This document shows positions 49,808 to 53,479 of a stretch of DNA of 53,479 nt, piece after piece. The notes under the pieces were generated by a model that made no database searches, was not told where the DNA came from, and saw nothing but the letters and a program-made list of their open reading frames with translations. Origin of the DNA: Arthrobacter bambusae (GTDB lineage: Bacteria; Actinomycetota; Actinomycetes; Actinomycetales; Micrococcaceae); the NCBI RefSeq assembly GCF_022606295.1, contig NZ_JAHHZS010000029.1, positions 1-53,479 on the forward strand. Reading direction: 5' to 3'. Each line of letters starts with the position of its first letter. The stretch's first letter is position 1. Both the position numbers and the translations under genes were made by a program.

Positions 49808-50833
49808 GTGGAAACTTTTGGCGAATCGACGACGACGGCGGCACCTCCGGTTGCCGAGCTGCACCTACACATCGAGGGGACGCTTCAGCCCGAGCTGATT
49901 TTCGCGCTCGCTGAACGGAACGGGATCGAGCTTCCGTACGCGGATTTGGACGAGCTGCGCGCACGGTACGAGTTCACGGATCTGCAGTCATTCCTTGATC
50001 TGTACTACGCCAACATGGCGGTGTTGCGCACCGAGCAGGACTTTGCGGACATGACCAGGGCATATTTGGCACGCGCCGCGGCCGGCGGCGTGCGGCACGT
50101 CGAGGTCATGATGGACCCGCAGGCGCACATCTCTCGCGGAGTGGCACTGGAGACGTGCGTCAACGGTGTGGCGTCCGCACTCGCGACGTCGGTGGAGGAG
50201 TTCGGCGTCTCGACGCTCCTGATTGCCGCGTTCCTGAGGGATATGTCCGAGGAATCCGCGCTGGAGGTTTTGGACCAGCTGCTCGCCATGAAGGCGCCCA
50301 TTGCCGGCATCGGCCTGGACTCGGCCGAGGTGGGCAATCCGCCGTCGAAGTTCGAACGGCTCTACCGCCGCGCGGCGGAGGCCGGACTGCGACGGATCGC
50401 GCATGCCGGCGAGGAAGGCCCCGCATCCTATGTGTACGAGGCCCTCGATCTGCTTGGTGCGGAGCGGATCGACCACGGCATCCGCTGCATGGAAGATCCG
50501 GCCCTGGTGCAACGGTTGGTGTCGGAGCAAATCCCGCTGACGGTGTGCCCCTTGTCCAACGTCCGGTTGCGCGCCGTGGACACCTTGGCCGACCACCCTT
50601 TGCCTGCGATGTTGGCAGCCGGGCTGAATGTCAGCGTGAACTCGGACGATCCTGCGTACTTTGGCGGGTACGTGGACGACAACTTCGAGCAGCTCGTCGC
50701 CGTGCACGGCTTGACTGTCGGCGAGCGGGCAATTCTGGCCGCAAACTCGGTGCGTTCGTCCTTCGCTGACGAGGCCCGAAAAGCCTATTTGTTGGCCGAG
50801 GTTGCCGAGTGGGAGAAGGCCGCGGGGGAGTAG
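49808..50833 (+). CDS. Adenine deaminase of the ADA superfamily (Aah1-like)
   Basis: Zinc TIM-barrel deaminase, 341 residues. Metal and catalytic motifs: ELHLHIEGTL (His19, His21), HAGEEGP (His199, Glu202), IDHGIR and NSDDPAYFGGY (Asp280-281). The sequences LQSFLDLYYANMAVLRTEQDF, GIGLDSAEVGNPPSKF and SDDPAYFGGY distinguish the adenine deaminase group (yeast Aah1) from true adenosine deaminases, as I recall them. It would convert adenine to hypoxanthine for salvage. The start GTG 49808 has a weak ribosome site. A short inverted repeat (GGGTACC/GGTACCC, 50843-50876) follows the gene. Confidence 0.85.
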   Translation: METFGESTTTAAPPVAELHLHIEGTLQPELIFALAERNGIELPYADLDELRARYEFTDLQSFLDLYYANMAVLRTEQDFADMTRAYLARAAAGGVRHVEVMMDPQAHISRGVALETCVNGVASALATSVEEFGVSTLLIAAFLRDMSEESALEVLDQLLAMKAPIAGIGLDSAEVGNPPSKFERLYRRAAEAGLRRIAHAGEEGPASYVYEALDLLGAERIDHGIRCMEDPALVQRLVSEQIPLTVCPLSNVRLRAVDTLADHPLPAMLAAGLNVSVNSDDPAYFGGYVDDNFEQLVAVHGLTVGERAILAANSVRSSFADEARKAYLLAEVAEWEKAAGE

Positions 50834-51011
50834 GGGGCAAGAGGGTACCCCAAGCCCTAGCTACCGACCGGTACCCGAGAGCCTTCCATCACTTGCCGAC
50901 TTTTGGGCGTAATAGTGGGTCACGACACACGGTGTTTACCAAGAACAGTCGCCAGAATTTACAGAACATTGGCAGACTGCTGAAGGAATGTCCGCCGTTG
51001 AAGGAGACCCA

Positions 51012-51836
51012 GTGGCCAAGTCCACCGTCGAAAAAAGCAGTGTCCGCCTCAAGACCGTCCTGGATGTCTTGGCAGAGGGAACGTGGTCCGAACAGTCGTT
51101 GAACGCCGGCGAGATCCTGGCTGAAGCGATTGTCCGCGTTCCGCTGGACGCCCGCGAGAGTGAACTGCTCAGCGGAGGCATTCCACGCGGCCACAAGAAC
51201 CTGACGACGGAGACCGCGAAGCTGGTCAAGGCCGGCTGGCTGGTCAAGGGCCGTTCGGGCTGGACCATCACCGACGACGGCCTGCGGGCCACGGTCGCTT
51301 TCGCCAAGCCGGACGAGTTCGCCAGCGCGTTGGCTGAGGGTACGCCTGTTCCGGCAGATACTCCGCTTCCGACGGCCCCCGTCAAGAAGGCTCCCGCCAG
51401 GAAGCCCTCGGCCAAGAAGGTTCCCGCAGTGGACAAGGCGCCTGCCGCCGAAGCCGCCGCGACGAAGGCTCCGGCCGCCAAGGCAGCACCCAAGAAAGCT
51501 GCCGCACCCAAAGCGGCCGCCGCCGTCGAGAAGCTCGAGCAGCCGTCCGCCGTCGCGATCGCCGGCGACTTCAACACGATTCTCGGGGCGCCGGAGGACT
51601 GGGCTCCGCAGTACGACGAGGCGCAAATGAAGTTCAATGCCCGTCGTAAGGTCTGGACCCTCGCCGCTACGCTGCCTGCCGGTTTCTATACGTACAAGAT
51701 CGCGCTGAACCGCTCGTGGGACGAGAACTACGGCGCGTTCGGCGTGCGTGACGGCGCCAACCACGAGCTGAAGCACGACGGCGGCAAGGTCACCTTCACA
51801 TACGACCACGCCACACGCGACATCGTCACGGCCTAG
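51012..51836 (+). CDS. Mrr_N winged helix fused to X25 module
   Basis: A 274-residue fusion. Residues of about 8-95 (LKTVLDVLAEGTWSEQSLNAGEILAEA, then TETAKLVKAGWLVKGRSGWTITDDGLRA) look like the Mrr N-terminal winged-helix domain. A linker of about 65 residues made almost only of Ala, Lys and Pro follows, like histone H1 tails. The C-terminal 90 residues (AIAGDFNTILGAPEDWAPQ, then LPAGFYTYKIALNRSWDENYG) match the X25 domain of amylopullulanases, a beta-sandwich of unsettled, possibly glucan-related function. There is no signal peptide, so it is cytoplasmic. GTG 51012 follows GAAGGAG. The combination of a DNA-binding-like part with a glycan-type module is odd; its function is unknown. Confidence 0.75.
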   Translation: MAKSTVEKSSVRLKTVLDVLAEGTWSEQSLNAGEILAEAIVRVPLDARESELLSGGIPRGHKNLTTETAKLVKAGWLVKGRSGWTITDDGLRATVAFAKPDEFASALAEGTPVPADTPLPTAPVKKAPARKPSAKKVPAVDKAPAAEAAATKAPAAKAAPKKAAAPKAAAAVEKLEQPSAVAIAGDFNTILGAPEDWAPQYDEAQMKFNARRKVWTLAATLPAGFYTYKIALNRSWDENYGAFGVRDGANHELKHDGGKVTFTYDHATRDIVTA

Positions 51837-51845
51837 TCCTTCTTT

Positions 51846-51886
51846 CACGCTTTCTCCAAGTCCAAACGCGGGCTTGGGGAAGCGTG
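51846..51886 (+). terminator. Hairpin terminator after the X25 fusion gene
   Basis: CACGCTTTCTCCAAG pairs with CTTGGGGAAGCGTG, with one bulge and one mismatch, across a loop of about 12 bases. It begins 9 bases after the stop. Confidence 0.6.
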
Positions 51887-51905
51887 GAGTTGGATTACCT
51901 GACGA

Positions 51906-52136
51906 ATGTTTGTCCGCGTGGCGTCATCGCCCGGGGAGTACTTTGTGGAGTCGCCCAAGGACCGCAGTGGTTGGGCCTTGGCCGATCACACAGGCGCTCT
52001 GGCCGGGTTCACCCGGCCAATCACCCGTAAGGAGAACTGGCGCGTAACGCGCCTGGTCTTCCGGGACGCTCAGAACAACTTGTGGTCCCGGACCAATGCC
52101 GGATTGTTGGAAAGAGCAAACCAATCAGGAATCTAG
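51906..52136 (+). CDS. Hypothetical protein, 76 residues
   Basis: Unrecognised small basic protein without membrane segments or cysteines. It includes GWALADHTGALAGFTRPITRK and VTRLVFRDAQNNLWSRTNAG. Composition is balanced and codon use is like that of neighbouring genes, which favours a real gene, but the ribosome site before the ATG is weak. It lies between a terminator and the GNAT gene. Confidence 0.5.
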   Translation: MFVRVASSPGEYFVESPKDRSGWALADHTGALAGFTRPITRKENWRVTRLVFRDAQNNLWSRTNAGLLERANQSGI

Positions 52137-52259
52137 GAGTCCTCGGTGCCGGGATCCTTTGATGGCTGCACAGCGTGTGTCGACAAGGTCGCACCGGGAA
52201 CAAAGCGTCCGGACTCCAAGGTTAAGGTAGGTCGACAGGACCTAACCGAGGAGCTAGCG

Positions 52260-52613
52260 ATGACCGATGCCACTTTCCGCCACAACGTTGACCGCGAGCG
52301 CTTTGAAGTACTGGTTGATGGCCACGTGATCGGCAAGGCCGCGTACAAGGCGTACGACGACGCCGGGTCCCCGCAGCGGATCTTCTACCACACCGTGATC
52401 AACGACGAGTTCAGCGGACAAGGCCTCGCGGGCAGGCTCGCCGACGTGGCCCTGAAGGAAACCGTGGGCGAGGGAGTCGGGATCGTGCCGGTGTGCCCTT
52501 TCATCAAGAAATTCCTCACCAAGCACCCGGAATACGCGGCAAACACGACTGCACCGACCCTGGCGCACTTGGAGTACCTCAACGCGGCCCTCGCTCCCGC
52601 CGCCAGGAGCTAA
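52260..52613 (+). CDS. Short GNAT-family N-acetyltransferase (YidJ-type)
   Basis: A 117-residue single-domain GNAT of the small YidJ/Gtn10-like type. RFEVLVDGHVIGKAAYKAYD, then FYHTVINDEFSGQGLAGRLAD (acetyl-CoA binding; the QGLAGRL loop replaces QxxGxG/A) and VPVCPFIKKFLTKHPEYA are characteristic. The final HPEYA segment is highly typical. GAGGAG precedes ATG 52260, so the longer frame upstream is not used. The substrate is unknown. Convergent with the ArsR-SRPBCC gene. Confidence 0.88.
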   Translation: MTDATFRHNVDRERFEVLVDGHVIGKAAYKAYDDAGSPQRIFYHTVINDEFSGQGLAGRLADVALKETVGEGVGIVPVCPFIKKFLTKHPEYAANTTAPTLAHLEYLNAALAPAARS

Positions 52614-52641
52614 CGGCCGCGGTTCGCCCCGCCGTCGAGCC

Positions 52642-53418
52642 TCACGAATACATCAATGAACCGGGAGTCGTCAGGACTTCGCCGGTCTCCAGCCAGGTCT
52701 TGAGGCCGGAGAGGATCATCGGCCAACCGCCGTAGATCTGGTCGTTGCCGCCTTCGCGAAGATCGCTGTGGGTGACGGTCAGGTGGCAGGAGTCGCCCAC
52801 CGGTTCGATCTCCCAGGTGACGCGTGATGTGCCTTCGGCTTTGACGTCTTCCCCCCAGAGCGCGCGCATGGTCTGGACGAGCCTGCGCGGGGGATCGACC
52901 TCCACGTTCTCGCCTTCGCCGAGGACCATTCCGTTGGCCTTCGGATTGTGCATCTCGTAGTGCCCGCCCGGCGTCCAGTCCGCAGTGTGGGTGTTGCCAA
53001 ACTGGTACTTGCTGCGGGTGTCGCTGTCCGTGATGGCTTCCCAAAGCCGTTCCGGAGTGGTCTTGATGTAGATTTCGAAGATTTTTTCCACGGGACTTTC
53101 CAATCTGGTTTTGAGGTCGCTCAACGCAGCGGCCCATGGTTCTGCATATTTGCTCACCCAGCGGTCGTGGACGAGCCTGATGGGTACCGGATTCAGGTAA
53201 TGGAGCTTTTCGCGACCACGACGGCGGGTCACCACCAGCCCGGCTTCCTCAAGGATCTTGAGGTGCTTCATGATCCCGAAACGGGTCATGTCGAACCGTG
53301 CTTCAAGCGCGCTGAGCGTCTGCCCGTCCTCGCGGAAGAGCTCGTCGAGCAGATCCCTGCGGGTGGGGTCGGAGAGTGCCTTGAAGACGGCGTCCATGGA
53401 TTCAGGATAGGTGACCAT
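52642..53418 (-). CDS. ArsR-type regulator fused to SRPBCC domain
   Basis: A 258-residue two-domain protein. Residues of about 8-95 are an ArsR winged helix (MDAVFKALSDPTRRDLLDELF, then LSALEARFDMTRFGIMKHLKILEEAGLV and the wing RRRGREKLHYL) without metal-binding cysteines. Residues of about 110-250 form an SRPBCC/AHSA1 hydrophobic-ligand fold (IYIKTTPERLWEAITD, YQFGNTHTADWTPGG). In the related autorepressor fusions the second domain is thought to sense a small hydrophobic ligand. ATG 53418 is used here; the ATG seven codons on (MDAVFKAL) is equally credible. The gene starts near the window end. Confidence 0.88.
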   Translation of the reverse strand: MVTYPESMDAVFKALSDPTRRDLLDELFREDGQTLSALEARFDMTRFGIMKHLKILEEAGLVVTRRRGREKLHYLNPVPIRLVHDRWVSKYAEPWAAALSDLKTRLESPVEKIFEIYIKTTPERLWEAITDSDTRSKYQFGNTHTADWTPGGHYEMHNPKANGMVLGEGENVEVDPPRRLVQTMRALWGEDVKAEGTSRVTWEIEPVGDSCHLTVTHSDLREGGNDQIYGGWPMILSGLKTWLETGEVLTTPGSLMYS

Positions 53419-53479
53419 TTAGTCACATGTCAACGAATTCGGGCGGGCTTGTCCCGGTGGGCGTTTCATGTCCGGGGTG

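Noticed and set aside
50843..50876. Terminator after the adenine deaminase gene
   Set aside because: GGGTACC/GGTACCC arms are only 7 bases with a loop of about 20 and no U tract; mentioned with the gene but not called.

Overview
The window is high-GC DNA with dense, mostly co-oriented genes, frequent GTG/TTG starts and many 4-base stop/start overlaps. Family content points to an actinobacterium of the Arthrobacter / Paenarthrobacter / Pseudarthrobacter group (Micrococcales): an actinobacterial biotin operon with BsaP, DUF6318, MSMEG_6728 and TM0106 families. The genus is an inference from protein content. No rRNA, tRNA, phage, transposase or CRISPR array was seen.

Layout. 1-5 kb: a long C tract at the window edge, an APC permease, and a divergent secreted sialidase. 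5-10.6 kb: a ureohydrolase (agmatinase family) overlapping a ThDP-dependent enzyme, then a MarR regulator and a 14-TM DHA2 exporter; this looks like a guanidino-compound degradation and efflux locus. 10.6-15 kb: a heterodimeric ABC exporter with one degenerate ATP site, followed by a hotdog thioesterase. 15-18 kb: CutC and a DUF5107/TPR protein. 18-22.4 kb: McrBC type IV restriction with an EVE-like reader region, a PLDc_N-like membrane protein and a convergent Vsr nuclease. 22.4-24.3 kb: a processive GT2 glycosyltransferase with a one-TM partner. 24.2-29.7 kb (minus strand): bioB-bsaP-bioA-bioF-bioD-P450, all joined by 4-base overlaps; the P450 lacks the ExxR motif. 29.9-36.7 kb: an NCS1 nucleobase permease, a lower-GC secreted pair (DUF6318 lipoprotein and PKD-like protein), an OYE-family ene-reductase and a second DHA2 transporter. 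36.7-42 kb (minus): a very large Fe-S RecB-like nuclease/helicase and a GntR(YtrA)-membrane protein pair. 42-47 kb: a yeast-type cytosine deaminase, a CBS protein, Tex and a PAS-EAL phosphodiesterase. 47.2-48.1 kb: a lower-GC two-gene cassette resembling a bacteriocin precursor plus immunity protein. 48-53.5 kb: DUF1622, an MSMEG_6728 protein, an adenine deaminase, an Mrr_N-X25 fusion, a GNAT and an ArsR-SRPBCC fusion.

Themes. Nucleobase salvage is represented by an NCS1 permease, a cytosine deaminase and an adenine deaminase, all of the kinds used by yeast. DNA surveillance is represented by McrBC, Vsr and the TM0106 nuclease/helicase. Three copies of one 66-bp palindrome sit at gene 3' ends; two supply the stop codon of the upstream gene, and one supplies the stops of two convergent genes. 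A different palindromic element lies at 7.9 kb.

The items most worth a second look are the 66-bp element, the ExxR-less P450 in the biotin operon, the peptide/two-TM cassette at 47.4-48.1 kb, and the Mrr_N-X25 fusion. All calls come from reading the sequence and remembered family features; no search was run.
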